Notes: a model not told the origin generated them from the letters alone. 64,000 nucleotides of DNA from Micromonospora rhizosphaerae (GCF_900091465.1 NZ_FMHV01000002.1:558001-622000), one strand, 5' to 3'; shown: positions 46,874 to 57,395, counted from the stretch's first letter. Numbers and translations are program-made.

Positions 46874-46906
46874 GAGGCCCCCTTCCCGTGTCGGGAAGGG
46901 GGCCTC
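46874..46906 (+). terminator. Terminator after the HNH operon
   Basis: Perfect 15-bp stem GAGGCCCCCTTCCCG/CGGGAAGGGGGCCTC with the loop TGT. Also terminates the converging dpp operon. Confidence 0.9.
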
Positions 46907-46915
46907 GTGCCGTAC

Positions 46916-48013
46916 TCACGGCGTGGGGATCAGCTCACCGGTGTCACCCGAGGCCGCGCCCTCGTCCGGCCGGACCAGTTCCGGCTCGACCTCGTGCGGG
47001 CGGATCCGCCCGGCCGCGATGTCCTCCGCGTAGTGGCAGGCCACCCGGTGCCCGCTGAGCACCTCGCGCAGCGCCGGCCGCTCGTCCGCGCAGCGGGTCG
47101 GCTGCGCCCACGGGCAGCGGGTGTGGAACCGGCACCCGGCCGGCGGGTTCGTCGGCGAGGGCAGGTCGCCGGCGAGCAGGATCCGCTCTCGGCGGTCCTC
47201 CACCAGCGGGTCCGGCACCGGCACCGCCGACATCAGCGCCTTGGTGTACGGATGCATCGGCTCGCGGTAGAGGTCGTCGCTGGACGCCTCCTCCACCAGG
47301 CCGCCCAGGTACATCACCCCGACGGTGTCGGCGATGTGCCGGACCACCGCCAGGTCGTGGGCGATGATCAGGTACGTCAGGCCGAGCTCGTTCTGCAGGT
47401 CCTCCATCAGGTTGAGCACCTGCGCCTGGATCGACACGTCCAGGGCGGACACCGGCTCGTCGGCGACGATCAGGTCCGGGTCGAGCACCAGCGCCCGGGC
47501 GATGCCGATGCGCTGCCGCTGGCCGCCGGAGAACTCGTGCGGGTACTTGCTCAGCGCCGAGGCGGGCAGGCCGACCGCGTCGAGGGTCTCCCGCAGCCGC
47601 CGGCTGGTGGCCGCCTTGTCGTCGGCCAGGCCGTGCGCCTTGAGCCCCTCGACCAGCAGCGACTCCACCGACTGCCGGGGGTCGAGGCTGGACAGCGGGT
47701 CCTGGAAGATCATCTGCATCCGACGGCGGGCCCGGCGCATCGACTCGCCCTTGAGCGAGCGGATGTCGGTGCCGTCGAAGACGATCTCACCGGCGGTCGG
47801 CTCGACCAGGCGCAGCAGGCCCCGGCCCAGCGTGGACTTGCCGCAGCCCGACTCGCCCACCAGCCCGTACGTCTCGCCCTTGTTGATCGACAGTGAGACA
47901 CCGTCGACGGCGTAGACGTAGCCGACCGTACGGTCGAAGAGCAGACCGCTCTTGATCGGGAAGTGGACCTTGACGTCGCGCAGTTCGACCAGTGGTCCGG
48001 TCCGCTCGGTCAC
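46916..48013 (-). CDS. dppF: Oligopeptide/dipeptide ABC transporter ATP-binding protein
   Basis: 365 residues from a GTG that overlaps the stop of the preceding gene (GTGA). Walker [13 protein letters not shown], signature [15 protein letters not shown], Walker [16 protein letters not shown], and the C-terminal peptide-binding OPP motif ([15 protein letters not shown]) with four cysteines. Fifth and last gene of the operon. Confidence 0.93.
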   Translation of the reverse strand: MTERTGPLVELRDVKVHFPIKSGLLFDRTVGYVYAVDGVSLSINKGETYGLVGESGCGKSTLGRGLLRLVEPTAGEIVFDGTDIRSLKGESMRRARRRMQMIFQDPLSSLDPRQSVESLLVEGLKAHGLADDKAATSRRLRETLDAVGLPASALSKYPHEFSGGQRQRIGIARALVLDPDLIVADEPVSALDVSIQAQVLNLMEDLQNELGLTYLIIAHDLAVVRHIADTVGVMYLGGLVEEASSDDLYREPMHPYTKALMSAVPVPDPLVEDRRERILLAGDLPSPTNPPAGCRFHTRCPWAQPTRCADERPALREVLSGHRVACHYAEDIAAGRIRPHEVEPELVRPDEGAASGDTGELIPTP

Positions 48014-48996
48014 GGCACCGCCACCTCCTCGGAAACGGGGTTGTTGCAGCGCAGGTCGCCGCCGGTCGCGGTGGGTTCGAGCGGCGGCGTGCCCTCCAGG
48101 CAGGCGTCCACCACGTTGCCGCAGCGGGGCGCGAACGCGCACCCCTCGACCCACGGGATGTTGTCGGCCACCGAGCCCCGGATGGCGTGCAGCCGCTCGC
48201 CCCGCGGCGAGTCCAGCCGCGGCACCGAGTTGAGCAGCCCGTGGGTGTACGGGTGCCGCGGCCGGGCGAACAGCTCGTGCCGGTGCGCCCGCTCCACCAC
48301 CTTGCCGCCGTAGAGCACGTTGACCGTGTCGCAGAGGCCGGCCACCACGCCCAGGTCGTGGGTGATCATGACCAGCGCGGTGCCGGTCTCGTCGACGAGC
48401 TGCTTGAGCAGGGTGAGGATCTGCGCCTGGATGGTCACGTCCAGGGCGGTGGTCGGCTCGTCGGCGATGAGCAGACGCGGCTTGCACGCCAGCGCGATGG
48501 CGATCAACGCGCGCTGCCGCATGCCGCCGGAGATCTGGTGCGGGTACTCCTTCAGCCGCCGGTTCGGGTCGGGAATGCCGACCGCGTCGAGCAGTTCCCG
48601 GGCCTCCTTCAGCGCCACCTTCCGGTCCATGCCCCGGTGCCGCTCCAGCACCTCAGCCACCTGGGTTCCGATGGGGACCACCGGGTTCAGCGAGGAGAGC
48701 GGGTCCTGGAAGATCATGCCGATGTCCCGGCCGCGCCGGTCACGCATGTCGTCGGGCCTCAGCTTGAGCAGGTCGGCGCCGTCGAAGAGCACCTCGCCGG
48801 TGACCTTGTTGCCGCGCTTGGGCAGCAGGCCCATGATCGCCAGGCTGGTCACGCTCTTGCCGCAGCCGGACTCGCCGACCAGGCCCACGGTCTGCCCCGG
48901 CTCCACGCTGAAGCTGACCTTGTCGACCGCGGTGAACGGCCGCTCACCGCGGCGCTGGAACACCACGCTCAGGTCGCGTACGTCGAGCAGGCTCAT
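48010..48996 (-). CDS. dppD: Oligopeptide/dipeptide ABC transporter ATP-binding protein
   Basis: 328 residues. Walker [12 protein letters not shown], signature [15 protein letters not shown] (ISGG instead of LSGG), Walker [11 protein letters not shown]-terminal cysteines [14 protein letters not shown] as in OppD/DppD. Heterodimer partner of the next gene. Follows a 112-bp gap after the permease gene. Confidence 0.93.
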   Translation of the reverse strand: MSLLDVRDLSVVFQRRGERPFTAVDKVSFSVEPGQTVGLVGESGCGKSVTSLAIMGLLPKRGNKVTGEVLFDGADLLKLRPDDMRDRRGRDIGMIFQDPLSSLNPVVPIGTQVAEVLERHRGMDRKVALKEARELLDAVGIPDPNRRLKEYPHQISGGMRQRALIAIALACKPRLLIADEPTTALDVTIQAQILTLLKQLVDETGTALVMITHDLGVVAGLCDTVNVLYGGKVVERAHRHELFARPRHPYTHGLLNSVPRLDSPRGERLHAIRGSVADNIPWVEGCAFAPRCGNVVDACLEGTPPLEPTATGGDLRCNNPVSEEVAVP

Positions 48997-49108
48997 CTGG
49001 TCACTTCCTCACCGTACTGGTCTTTCGCTCGCGACTGCGGGGCTCGCAAGCTCACTCCTCGCGCTCGCCGCCGGCCCGCGCCGGCCGTGCTGGTCCGTCG
49101 CATCGCCG
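48997..49108. other. Intergenic stretch within the dpp operon
   Basis: 112 bp with repeated GCTCGC/GCGCTCGC elements and an inverted repeat GGCCCGCGCCGGCC; no gene seen. It may be a processing or attenuation site. Confidence 0.4.
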
Positions 49109-50149
49109 TCACCGCCGGTTCTTCGGGTCGAGCGCCTCGCGCATCGCCTCGCCGAGCAGGGTGAAGCCGAGCGCGACGATGATGATCGCGACGGCCGGGT
49201 AGTACGCCAGCTCGGGCCGGACCTCGAAGTAGCGCTGGCCGTCCACACCGAGCATCAGGCCCCACTCGGCGCGGTTGATGTCCGGGTCGCCGAGACCGAG
49301 GAAGGACAGCGACGCGGCCTCCAGGATGGCGGTGGAGAGGGTGAGCGTGGCCTGCACGATCACCGCGGTCATCGCGTTGGGCAGCATGTGCCGCAACACG
49401 ATGGACCGTCCCTTGACGCCGAGCGCCCGAGCGGCCAGCACGTGGTCACTCTCCCGCTGCGCCAGCATCGAGCCGCGCAGCAGTCGGGCGAAGATCGGCA
49501 CGTTGACGACCGCCACCGCGAAGATGACCGTCCACTGGCTGGACCTGCTGGCCATTGCCACCAGGCTGATCGCCAGCAGCAGGGCCGGCAGGGCCAGCAT
49601 CACGTCGGTGAAGCGCATCAGGATGTTGTCGACCCAGCCGCCGAAGGCGCCGGCGATCGCGCCGATCAGCACGCCCAGGCCCAACCCGATCAGGGTGGCC
49701 ACCACGCCGACGAAGAGGGTCTGCCGACTGCCGTAGATCAGGCGGGAGAGGAAGTCCCTTCCCAGCGGGTCGGACCCGAGGGGAAACTCGCCGCTGGCCC
49801 CGGGAATGTTGTCGACGGTGAGGTTCCTGGTGAGCTCGTCGAAGCGCTGCGCCGGGTCATGCGGCGCGAGCAGCGGCGCGAGGATCGCCACCAGGATGAA
49901 GAGGCCGACGATGGACGCGCCGACGATGGCCACCGGGTTGCGCCGCAGCCGACGGAACGCGTCCCGGGCGAGGCTCACGCCGCCCTTGTCGGCGGTCGCG
50001 CGGGCCAGTTCGTCCAGTCGCGCCTTCTTCCGGTCGCCGAGCAGTCCGATGCTGCGCTCGCTCGTGCCGTCGCGTCGCTGGTCGCCGCCGTGCTTGTCGG
50101 CGCCGTCGCGGGGCGCGGCCACGCCGGGCCGGGTGATCGGGTCACTCAT
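49109..50149 (-). CDS. dppC: Oligopeptide/dipeptide ABC transporter permease
   Basis: 346 residues. A long N-terminal cytoplasmic leader (about 70 residues) rich in Arg, Lys and Gly, then six TM helices and the EAA loop typical for BPD permeases (EAASLSFLGLGDPDINRAEWG). The ATG start overlaps the dppB stop (ATGA). Confidence 0.94.
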   Translation of the reverse strand: MSDPITRPGVAAPRDGADKHGGDQRRDGTSERSIGLLGDRKKARLDELARATADKGGVSLARDAFRRLRRNPVAIVGASIVGLFILVAILAPLLAPHDPAQRFDELTRNLTVDNIPGASGEFPLGSDPLGRDFLSRLIYGSRQTLFVGVVATLIGLGLGVLIGAIAGAFGGWVDNILMRFTDVMLALPALLLAISLVAMASRSSQWTVIFAVAVVNVPIFARLLRGSMLAQRESDHVLAARALGVKGRSIVLRHMLPNAMTAVIVQATLTLSTAILEAASLSFLGLGDPDINRAEWGLMLGVDGQRYFEVRPELAYYPAVAIIIVALGFTLLGEAMREALDPKNRR

Positions 50150-51153
50150 CGCACACGCACCCTCGGGTCGATGAAGGCGTAGGAGAGGTCGACCAGGAGG
50201 TTGACCACCACGAAGACCAGCGCGGCCAGCAGGATCAGCGCCTGGAGGACCGGGTAGTCACGGCCGCCGCTGATCGAGTCCGTGATCAGCGTCCCCAGGC
50301 CGCCCCAGTTGTAGACCTTCTCGGTGAGCACCGCGCCGGAGAGCAGCGCGCCGGTCTGCAGGCCGATGATGGTGACCACCGGCAGCAGGGCGTTGCGCAG
50401 GATGTGCCGGCCCCGGATGGTTTTGTGCCGCAGGCCCTTCGCCTCGGCCGTGCGGACGAAGTCCTCGTTGAGCACGTCGAGCACGCTGGCCCGGGTGATC
50501 CGCACGATCACCGCCAGTGGGATGGTGGCCAGCGTGAACGCCGGCAGGATCAGGTGCCACAGCGCGTCGGCGGTGGCGTCGAACTCCCGGGTGAGCAGTC
50601 CGTCGAGGACGAAGAAGCCGGTCACCTCGGTGTTGTCCACCCCGGTGCTGATCCGCCCGGATGGCGGGAACCAGTGGATGTTCTGGGTGAAGACGTCCTT
50701 GAGCAGGTAGCCAAGGAAGAAGATCGGGATCGAGATGCCGAGCAGGGTGCCGGCGATGCTCAGGTTGTCCAGCAGCCGGCCCCGGTGCCGGGCGGCGAGG
50801 TAACCGAGCGGTACGCCGAGCCCGACCGCGATGATCATGGCGACCAGGGCCAGCTCGATGGTGGCCGGGAAGGCGCGGCCGATCACCTCCGAGACCGGGT
50901 CGCCGGTCCGGATGGAGTTGCCGAAGTCGCCGCTCAGGACCCGCTGCATGAACTTGCCGTACTGCACCAGGATCGGCTGGTCGTAGCCGAGCGCCTTGAT
51001 CAGCAGGGCTCGGCGCTCAGGGGTGGCGCGCTCACCGAGCAGCGCCTCGACCGGGCCGCCGGGCAGGTTCCGCAGCCAGATGAAGATGAGCGCCGACAGC
51101 GCTATCAGGGTCACCACCAGCTGCAACAGGCGGCGGACTATGACTCGCAACAT
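50146..51153 (-). CDS. dppB: Oligopeptide/dipeptide ABC transporter permease
   Basis: 335 residues, six TM helices, EAA-like loop with RITRASVLDVLNEDFVRTAEAKG. N-terminal MLRVIVRRLLQLVVTLIALSALIFIWLR is the typical DppB/OppB start. Paired with dppC to form the channel. Confidence 0.95.
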   Translation of the reverse strand: MLRVIVRRLLQLVVTLIALSALIFIWLRNLPGGPVEALLGERATPERRALLIKALGYDQPILVQYGKFMQRVLSGDFGNSIRTGDPVSEVIGRAFPATIELALVAMIIAVGLGVPLGYLAARHRGRLLDNLSIAGTLLGISIPIFFLGYLLKDVFTQNIHWFPPSGRISTGVDNTEVTGFFVLDGLLTREFDATADALWHLILPAFTLATIPLAVIVRITRASVLDVLNEDFVRTAEAKGLRHKTIRGRHILRNALLPVVTIIGLQTGALLSGAVLTEKVYNWGGLGTLITDSISGGRDYPVLQALILLAALVFVVVNLLVDLSYAFIDPRVRVR

Positions 51154-51242
51154 CTCTCACACCAGATTCTCGATAACAGCGGGTCGGCCCGGGCCGGGAA
51201 GCCCGGCCCGGGCCGATTCCGTGTGCGGCGTCAGCGGCGTCC

Positions 51243-52913
51243 TCAGCCGACGCTGACGGTGTTGAACCGCTCGTCGGTCAGCGGGCTGGCGACCAGACCC
51301 TTGACGTCCTTGGTGACCACGATGGCCGGCGGGGCGTGCCAGATCGGCACGGCCGGCAGCCACTTGGCGGCGATGTCGCGGTTGACCTGCTCCCAGGCGG
51401 CCTTCTTGCCGGCCTCGTCGACCGTGCCGTCAGCCTTGGTGATGGCGTCGAACATGTCGGTCATCGCCGCGTCACCGAACTCGTTCTTGGCCCGGCCGAA
51501 GAACGTGCCGACGAAGTTGCCCGGGTCGTTGTAGTCACCGGTCCAGCCGAGGATGTGCAGGTCCTGCTTGCCGAACTGCTGCACGTCGTCCTTGTAGCCA
51601 CCGTTCCACGGGCGGGCCACACCGTTGACCTTGATGCCGACGGCCTGCAGGTCGTTGGCCAGGACGGTGAAGATCTCCTGCGGGTTCGGCATGTACGGCC
51701 GGGAGACGTCGGTCGGGTAGTAGAAGTTGAGCGTCAGGTTCGTGACGCCCGCCTCCTTGAGCAGCTGCTTGGCCTTGTCCGGGTTGTACTCGTACTTCTG
51801 CACGTCCGAGGCGTAGCCGAGCACGGTGTCCGGCATGAACTCGTCGGCGACCTTGGTGCCACCCGGGCCCTTGGTCTGGACGAGCTGCTGACGGTTGAGG
51901 GCGTACGCGATCGCCTGGCGCACCCGCAGGTCCTTCAGCTTCGGGTTCTTCTGGTTGAAGCCCAGGTAGAGGATGTTGAACGCCGGGCGGTCGAGGACCT
52001 GGAAGCCCTCACCGGAGAGCGCCTTGCGGTCGGCCGGGGCCGGGAAGTCGATGCCCTGGACGGTGCCCGCCCGCAGCTCCTGCTTGCGAGTGTTCTCGTC
52101 CTTGATGACCTTGATGACCAGCTTGTCGACCTTGGCCTTCTCGCCCCAGTAGTCGGGGTTCCGGTTCAGGGTGATCTCACCCTTGGCCTTGTCCCAGCCG
52201 CCGAAGGTGAACGGGCCGGTGCCGACCGGGTGCTCGTTGGCGAACGCGCTGTACTCGAAGGAGTCGCCGTTCTGCTTGACCGTGTCGGCGTCGTACTTCT
52301 TCAGCGCCTCCGGGCTGGAGATCGACAGCGCGGTCAGCGCGAAGGCGCCGGGGAAGGCGCCCTTGTACTGGTTCATCGTGACGACGGCGGTGGCGTCGTC
52401 CTTGGCCTCGCACTTGTTGTAGACCGACTTGCCGGCGTCCGGGCTGTCGTTCTTGGCGAAGCCACCGAAGACGTCCATGTAGTAGATCATCTGCGACTGG
52501 GCGGCGGCGCCCTTCATGTTGTACCAACGGTCGAAGTTGAAGCAGACCGCGGCGGCGTTGAAGTCGGTGCCGTCGTGGAACTTCACGCCCTTGCGGAGGT
52601 GGAAGGTCCAGACCTTGCCGTCCGCGTCGTGCTCCCAGCTCTCCGCCAGCGCGCCCTGCAGGTCGGCCGTGCCCGGCTTGTTCTGCACGAGGGTGTCGTA
52701 CATCTGGCGGATCGGTCGGAACGACTCACCGTCGTCGTTGAAGATCGGGTCGAAGTTCTTCGGGTCACCGGCACCCGCGAAGACGAAGGTGCCGCCAGTC
52801 TTGGCCCCACCGCTGTCCCCGTCGCGCTCGCTCTTGGCGCAGCCGGACGCCCCGACCGCCAGAGCGGCAGCGGCCGCCAGGGCCACGGCCGCTTTAAGCC
52901 TGCTCGCCTGCAT
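51243..52913 (-). CDS. dppA: Oligopeptide/dipeptide-binding lipoprotein
   Basis: 556 residues with lipobox ALAVGASGC near residue 25, then a family 5 solute-binding protein (SBP_bac_5) body, including FVFAGAGDPKNFDPIFND and LRKGVKFHDGTDFNAAAVCFNFDRWY. Anchored outside the membrane, it captures peptides or similar nutrients. The operon starts here; a sigma-type promoter should be in 52914-53000. Confidence 0.94.
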   Translation of the reverse strand: MQASRLKAAVALAAAAALAVGASGCAKSERDGDSGGAKTGGTFVFAGAGDPKNFDPIFNDDGESFRPIRQMYDTLVQNKPGTADLQGALAESWEHDADGKVWTFHLRKGVKFHDGTDFNAAAVCFNFDRWYNMKGAAAQSQMIYYMDVFGGFAKNDSPDAGKSVYNKCEAKDDATAVVTMNQYKGAFPGAFALTALSISSPEALKKYDADTVKQNGDSFEYSAFANEHPVGTGPFTFGGWDKAKGEITLNRNPDYWGEKAKVDKLVIKVIKDENTRKQELRAGTVQGIDFPAPADRKALSGEGFQVLDRPAFNILYLGFNQKNPKLKDLRVRQAIAYALNRQQLVQTKGPGGTKVADEFMPDTVLGYASDVQKYEYNPDKAKQLLKEAGVTNLTLNFYYPTDVSRPYMPNPQEIFTVLANDLQAVGIKVNGVARPWNGGYKDDVQQFGKQDLHILGWTGDYNDPGNFVGTFFGRAKNEFGDAAMTDMFDAITKADGTVDEAGKKAAWEQVNRDIAAKWLPAVPIWHAPPAIVVTKDVKGLVASPLTDERFNTVSVG

Positions 52914-53251
52914 CTCTCACCTCTGTCATGCGCATGTCCACGCCGAGTTGTGACTCAGTCCGTGTGCGGGAGGCTATGGCACGACACACAGAAGCGGAAC
53001 GGCCGTTAGGCAATTGCTATCAAGCCGACACCAAGCCGTCGGGTCTGACAGCGCCGGATCTTCCGGCAAACAGGACTGTCACACCCGCAGGTCCGTCGGG
53101 TGACCAGTCAGACCACCGCAAATCGACACACATGCGACCTCCATCGGGCTGAGGGCGGTCCGAGTGACGTGGGGCACATGTCCAACATTCGGAATACGGG
53201 AACAGCGCTGGCCGGCACCTAGGTGCCGGCCAGCCGCGTACGCGGGAAGGG
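52914..53251. promoter_or_regulatory. dpp promoter region and recR terminator
   Basis: 338 bp. Near 53207-53234 a perfect 28-bp palindrome (GCTGGCCGGCACCT and its complement) lies just after the recR stop and is its likely terminator. The rest should carry the dppA promoter. No gene seen. Confidence 0.55.
53207..53234 (-). terminator. recR terminator palindrome
   Basis: Perfect palindrome with 14-bp arms and no spacer, 17 bp beyond the recR stop codon. Confidence 0.7.
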
Positions 53252-53845
53252 TCAGACGGCCCGCCGGCCCTCGAACGCCCGGCCGAGGGTGATCTCGTCG
53301 GCGTACTCCAGGTCGCCGCCGACCGGCAGACCACTGGCCAGCCGGGTCACCGCGATCCCCATCGGCTTGACCATCAGGGCCAGGTAGGTCGCCGTCGCCT
53401 CGCCCTCCGTGTTCGGGTCGGTGGCGAGGATCAGCTCCCGCACCGCGCCGCCGCTCAGCCTGGTCATCAGCTCGCGGATCCGCAGATTGTCCGGCCCGAT
53501 CCCCTCCAGCGGATTGATCGCACCGCCGAGCACGTGGTAGCGGCCGCGGAACTCACCGGTCCGCTCGATCGCCACCACGTCCTTCGGCTCCTCCACCACG
53601 CAGAGCACCTCGTCCGTGCGACGCGGGTCGCGGCAGATCCGGCACTGCTCGGACTCGGCCACGTTGAAGCAGGTGGTGCAGAACCGCACCAGCTCCTTGA
53701 CCTTGCGCAGCGCGCCGGCCAGCCGGTTCACGTCCGCCGGATCCGCCGACAGGACGTGGAAGGCGATCCGCTGGGCGCTCTTCGGGCCGACCCCCGGGAG
53801 CCGCCCCAGCTCGTCGATCAGGTCCTGGATGGCACCCTCGTACAT
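53252..53845 (-). CDS. recR: Recombination mediator RecR
   Basis: 197 residues. N-terminal HhH region ([31 protein letters not shown]), four-cysteine zinc finger ([16 protein letters not shown]), Toprim domain ([10 protein letters not shown]... and [12 protein letters not shown]). Works with RecO/RecF in gap repair. Follows ybaB by 8 bp. Confidence 0.97.
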   Translation of the reverse strand: MYEGAIQDLIDELGRLPGVGPKSAQRIAFHVLSADPADVNRLAGALRKVKELVRFCTTCFNVAESEQCRICRDPRRTDEVLCVVEEPKDVVAIERTGEFRGRYHVLGGAINPLEGIGPDNLRIRELMTRLSGGAVRELILATDPNTEGEATATYLALMVKPMGIAVTRLASGLPVGGDLEYADEITLGRAFEGRRAV

Positions 53846-53853
53846 CTGCCGGC

Positions 53854-54186
53854 TCAGAACCCGGGCAGGCCGAGGCCGCCCATGCCGCCCGCGACCGGGC
53901 CCATCTTCTGCTCGGTCAGCTCCCGGGCCGCCTCGGCGGCGTTGTGCACGGCCGCGACGACCAGGTCCTCCAGGGTCTCCACGTCCTCCGGGTCGACCGC
54001 CTTCGGGTCGATCTTGATCGCCTTCAGCTCACCGGTGCCGGCGACGGTCGCAGTGACCAGGCCGCCGCCCGCGGTGCCGGTCAGCTCCGCCTCGGCCAGC
54101 TCGGCTTGAGCCTTCGCGATCTGCTGCTGCATCTTCTGCGCCTGCTTCAGCATCTGCTGCATGTTCGGCTGTCCACCTGGGCGCAC
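53854..54186 (-). CDS. YbaB/EbfC nucleoid-associated protein
   Basis: 110 residues from a GTG with AAGGAG directly upstream. Pattern [53 protein letters not shown] matches the YbaB family, DNA-binding dimers that are almost always between dnaX and recR. A further upstream ATG is in frame but has no ribosome site. Confidence 0.95.
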   Translation of the reverse strand: MRPGGQPNMQQMLKQAQKMQQQIAKAQAELAEAELTGTAGGGLVTATVAGTGELKAIKIDPKAVDPEDVETLEDLVVAAVHNAAEAARELTEQKMGPVAGGMGGLGLPGF

Positions 54187-54215
54187 GATGGCTCCTTCTC
54201 GCACTCGTCTGCTCG

Positions 54216-54244
54216 GCCGCCGCCCAGCCTAGTCGGGCGGCGGC
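54216..54244 (-). terminator. Hairpin between dnaX and ybaB
   Basis: GCCGCCGCCC / GGGCGGCGGC, perfect 10 bp with a nine-base loop, in the 82-bp gap between dnaX and ybaB. It may be a partial terminator or processing site. Confidence 0.6.
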
Positions 54245-54268
54245 ACACGTCCTCGACGACCGACATGG

Positions 54269-57013
54269 TCAGCGCGCGTCGACCTCGTCGATCTTCTCGG
54301 CCCCGAACGCCTCCCGGAGCAGCTGCACCGCCTGCTCCTCGCTGGACTGCCGGGCGGTCTGCTCGTCGATCACCTCGTCCAGGGGCTCGTCGCCCGGGTC
54401 GAAGCCCTCGTACATCGGGGTCGCCGGCGCCGCACCGCCCGTCCGTCCAGCGCCGGGCAGCGGGCCGTCGTAGTCCGGGTCGTAAGGGGGCTCGCCGGCC
54501 CAGTCGGCGTCCGCGGTCTTCGGCGCCGCCGCCGCGGTGCGCGAGCCCTTCGCCGCCCCGGCACCCGCCGCGGCCGCCGCCGCCCGGGCCGCCGCGATCG
54601 CGCTGCTCACCGGCACGCCGCCGGTGCCGGCCGCCGTGGGCTGCGGCGGCGCCGCCGGCGGACCGGCCGGCTTCGGTACGGCGGGAGTGGTCGTCGCGGT
54701 GACCGCCGTGGCGGTCGCGGGCGCGCCGCCCGGGCGGACCGGTTCCGGCCAGTCGTCCGAGCCAGCGGTCGCGGCGCCGCCGGGCCGGGCCGGCTCCGGC
54801 CAGTCGTCGCCCCCACCGGCGCTGCCACCCGGGCGGGCCGGTTCGGGCCAGTCCTCCTCGTCGTCGCCGCCCGACGGGCCGGCCCCGGTCACCCGGCCGA
54901 CCGAACGTCGCGCCGAACCACCGCCGGCCGTGCCGGTCGCTCCACTGGCAGCGCCGCCGGACGAGGGGGACTCGGCACCGGCGGACGAGCGACCCGGGCG
55001 GGCCGGGCCGCCGCCGGACGAGCGAGACGCGGCGCCGCCGGACGAACCGCCCGGACGTGCCGGGCCGCCTGAGGAGGTCGACCCGCCCGTGGCCCCGCCA
55101 CCACCCGAACCACCGGCCGGGCCGTTGGCGGCCGTCGTGGCGGTCGACGCCGGAGCCGGCCGGGCCGGGGCGGCCGGGCGGGCCGGGCCGCCCAGCGACA
55201 CGCCGCCCCGCTCACCGGCCACCTCGCAGCGGATCTCCCAGCGGCCGCCCAGCTCCTCGTAGAGCGCATCGGCGAGCACTGGGGCATGGTCGGACATCAT
55301 CTTGGCCAGCACCGTCGACTTCACCGTCAGCACCAGCGTGTCGCCGTCCAGCTCGCGGACGACCGCGTCGCGCATCAGCGCCGCGATCCGCTTGTTGGTC
55401 CGATTGACCTTGCCGACCACCTCGGGCCAGACCCGGCGCACCGCCACGGCGTCCAGCCCGCCGGGCGCCGAGCCCGGGCGGGGCGGCTCGGGGATGGCTG
55501 GGTCAGGCATCACCGCCGACGGCGGAACGGGGCGACGGGCGGGAGCGCCGGAGCTGGTTCCACCGGCCACGGCGCCCGTCGGGGCGGAACCGCCCGGGGA
55601 CGGGTCGGCCGTTTCCGCGGCGACCTGCGCGGGACGGGAACCGGCGGCCGCAGCGGCGGCGCGGGCGGCGGGCGCAGCGGCGGCGCGGGCGGCGGGCGCC
55701 CCGGACGGGGCCCCGGCAGCCGCCGGCGTGCCGGCGGTCTCCGGGTGGGACGCGGCGGCAGTCGCGGGCGCGGCGGGAGGCTCCTGGCGTACGGAAGCGG
55801 CGGGGGCGACCGGCGCGGGGCCGGCGGCGGCGGACGGCGGCTCGACGCCGCCCAGGGTGAGCCGGCGCTCCATCCGCTCCAGGCGCTGGAGCAGGCCACC
55901 GGTCGAGTCGTCCGCGCCGGGCAGCAGCATCCGGGCGCAGATCAGCTCCAGCAGCAGCCGGGGTGCGGTGGTGCCGCGCATCTCCACCAGGCCGTTGTGC
56001 ACGATGTCGGCGCAGCGGGAGAGGGTGCCGGGGCCGAGCTGCTGGGCCTGGGCGGTCATCCGCTCGATCTGGTCCGAGGGACCGTCGATCAGGCCCTTGG
56101 CGGCGGCGTCCGGCACCTGCTGGAGCACGATCAGGTCGCGCAGCCGTTCCAGCAGGTCCGAGGCGAACCGGCGCGGGTCGTGCCCGGCCTCGGCCACCCG
56201 GTCGACGGTGGCGTACGCGGCCGCGCCGTCCCCGGCGGCGAGCGCGTCGCACATCTCGTCGATCAGCGCCGAGTCGGTCACCCCGAGCAGCGCGGCGGCC
56301 CGGGCGTAGCTGACCCCCTCCTGGCCGGCACCCGCGATGAGCTGGTCGAGCACGGAGAGGCTGTCCCGGGCGCTGCCGCCACCGGCGCGCACCACCAGCG
56401 GGAAGACCGCTGGCTCGACCCGGACCCCCTCCGCCTCGCAGAGCTGCTCCAGGTACGGCCGGAGCACCTTCGGCGGGAACAGCCGGAACGGGTAGTGGTG
56501 GGTCCGCGACTTGATCGTGCCGAGGACCTTCTCCGGCTCGGTGGTGGCGAAGATGAACTTGACGTACTCCGGCGGCTCCTCGACCAGCTTGAGCAGGGCG
56601 TTGAAGCCGGCCGACGAGACCATGTGCGCCTCGTCGATGATATAGATCTTGAAGCGGCTGCGAGCCGGCGCGAAGAACGCCTTCTCGCGCAACTCCCGGG
56701 CGTCGTCGACGCCGCCGTGGCTGGCCGCGTCGATCTCGATGACGTCGATCGACCCGGCGCCGTCGGGGGCCAGCGAGCGGCAGGACTCGCACTGCCCGCA
56801 CGGCTCGGGGGTGGGGCCCCGCTCACAGTTGAGCGAGCGGGCCAGGATCCGGGCGCTGGAGGTCTTGCCGCAACCGCGGGGGCCGGAGAAGAGGTACGCG
56901 TGGTTGAGCCGCCCGCTGCGCAGCGCCTGCGACAGCGGCTCGGTGACGTGCTCCTGGCCGATGACCTCGGCGAAGGTGCGCGGCCGGTACTTGCGGTAAA
57001 GGGCCAGTGCCAC
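54269..57013 (-). CDS. dnaX: DNA polymerase III subunits gamma and tau
   Basis: 914 residues, GTG start (57011-57013) with a GGAGG ribosome site; an upstream extension would be non-homologous. AAA+ clamp-loader with Walker A GPRGCGKTS (44-52), a zinc-binding Cys4 cluster (C63, C72, C75, C78), DEAH Walker B and sensor 1 (FATTEPEKV). Beyond about 380 it has a very long Ala/Pro/Gly-rich linker and then a tau-specific domain (residues about 560-620 GLDAVAVRRVWPEVVG and a C-terminal tail). No obvious frameshift site for a separate gamma form. Confidence 0.95.
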   Translation of the reverse strand: MALALYRKYRPRTFAEVIGQEHVTEPLSQALRSGRLNHAYLFSGPRGCGKTSSARILARSLNCERGPTPEPCGQCESCRSLAPDGAGSIDVIEIDAASHGGVDDARELREKAFFAPARSRFKIYIIDEAHMVSSAGFNALLKLVEEPPEYVKFIFATTEPEKVLGTIKSRTHHYPFRLFPPKVLRPYLEQLCEAEGVRVEPAVFPLVVRAGGGSARDSLSVLDQLIAGAGQEGVSYARAAALLGVTDSALIDEMCDALAAGDGAAAYATVDRVAEAGHDPRRFASDLLERLRDLIVLQQVPDAAAKGLIDGPSDQIERMTAQAQQLGPGTLSRCADIVHNGLVEMRGTTAPRLLLELICARMLLPGADDSTGGLLQRLERMERRLTLGGVEPPSAAAGPAPVAPAASVRQEPPAAPATAAASHPETAGTPAAAGAPSGAPAARAAAAPAARAAAAAAGSRPAQVAAETADPSPGGSAPTGAVAGGTSSGAPARRPVPPSAVMPDPAIPEPPRPGSAPGGLDAVAVRRVWPEVVGKVNRTNKRIAALMRDAVVRELDGDTLVLTVKSTVLAKMMSDHAPVLADALYEELGGRWEIRCEVAGERGGVSLGGPARPAAPARPAPASTATTAANGPAGGSGGGGATGGSTSSGGPARPGGSSGGAASRSSGGGPARPGRSSAGAESPSSGGAASGATGTAGGGSARRSVGRVTGAGPSGGDDEEDWPEPARPGGSAGGGDDWPEPARPGGAATAGSDDWPEPVRPGGAPATATAVTATTTPAVPKPAGPPAAPPQPTAAGTGGVPVSSAIAAARAAAAAAGAGAAKGSRTAAAAPKTADADWAGEPPYDPDYDGPLPGAGRTGGAAPATPMYEGFDPGDEPLDEVIDEQTARQSSEEQAVQLLREAFGAEKIDEVDAR

Positions 57014-57125
57014 CCGTCCCGCCTCCTCTCGACCGAGCCATTCTGCGCCGGTCGGGCACGGGTGACCAACCACCACCCCGCGACCTGACCCGCAGGGACG
57101 TTACCGGGACCCGGAGACAGAAAGG

Positions 57126-57209
57126 CCCCCCGTGCACCCGTCAGAGCTCGCTTATCCTTGCTGCCTTCCGGCCCTGGGGAGGTTCACGAGATGCACGCCG
57201 CACGGGGGG
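57126..57209 (-). ncRNA. ffs: Small SRP RNA (4.5S, ffs)
   Basis: On the minus strand the pattern CCAGGGCCGGAAGGCAGCAA, the SRP RNA asymmetric loop that binds Ffh, is framed by arms ACCCCCCGTGC and GCACGGGGGG. The region is short (about 84 nt), the usual actinobacterial 4.5S type. It lies upstream of dnaX, convergent to nothing and close to tRNA-Ser. Confidence 0.9.
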
Positions 57210-57292
57210 TGAGTCAAGAGTACCCGAACTCCAGTGGATCATCAGGGGGTGGTGGGGTGGCCGGCCCACCGGGGACCTGTATCCTTGCGGAC

Positions 57293-57378
57293 GGAGGATT
57301 CGCCTAGAGGCCTAGGGCGCACGCTTGGAAAGCGTGTTGGGGTAACCCCCCTCACGAGTTCGAATCTCGTATCCTCCG
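57293..57378 (+). tRNA. tRNA-Ser(GGA), also attL of island 2
   Basis: 86 nt including discriminator G. Acceptor GGAGGAT/ATCCTCC, anticodon stem CACGC/GCGTG with loop TTGGAAA, so anticodon GGA (UCC codon). Long variable arm as expected for serine. No encoded CCA. The last 46 nt (57334-57379) are repeated exactly at 61674-61719. Confidence 0.97.
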
Positions 57379-57395
57379 CTCGCCTGAGCAGCGCC

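Noticed and set aside
55286..57088. Open frame of 600 codons on the plus strand opposite dnaX
   Set aside because: Antisense frame of dnaX, low-complexity, no motif.
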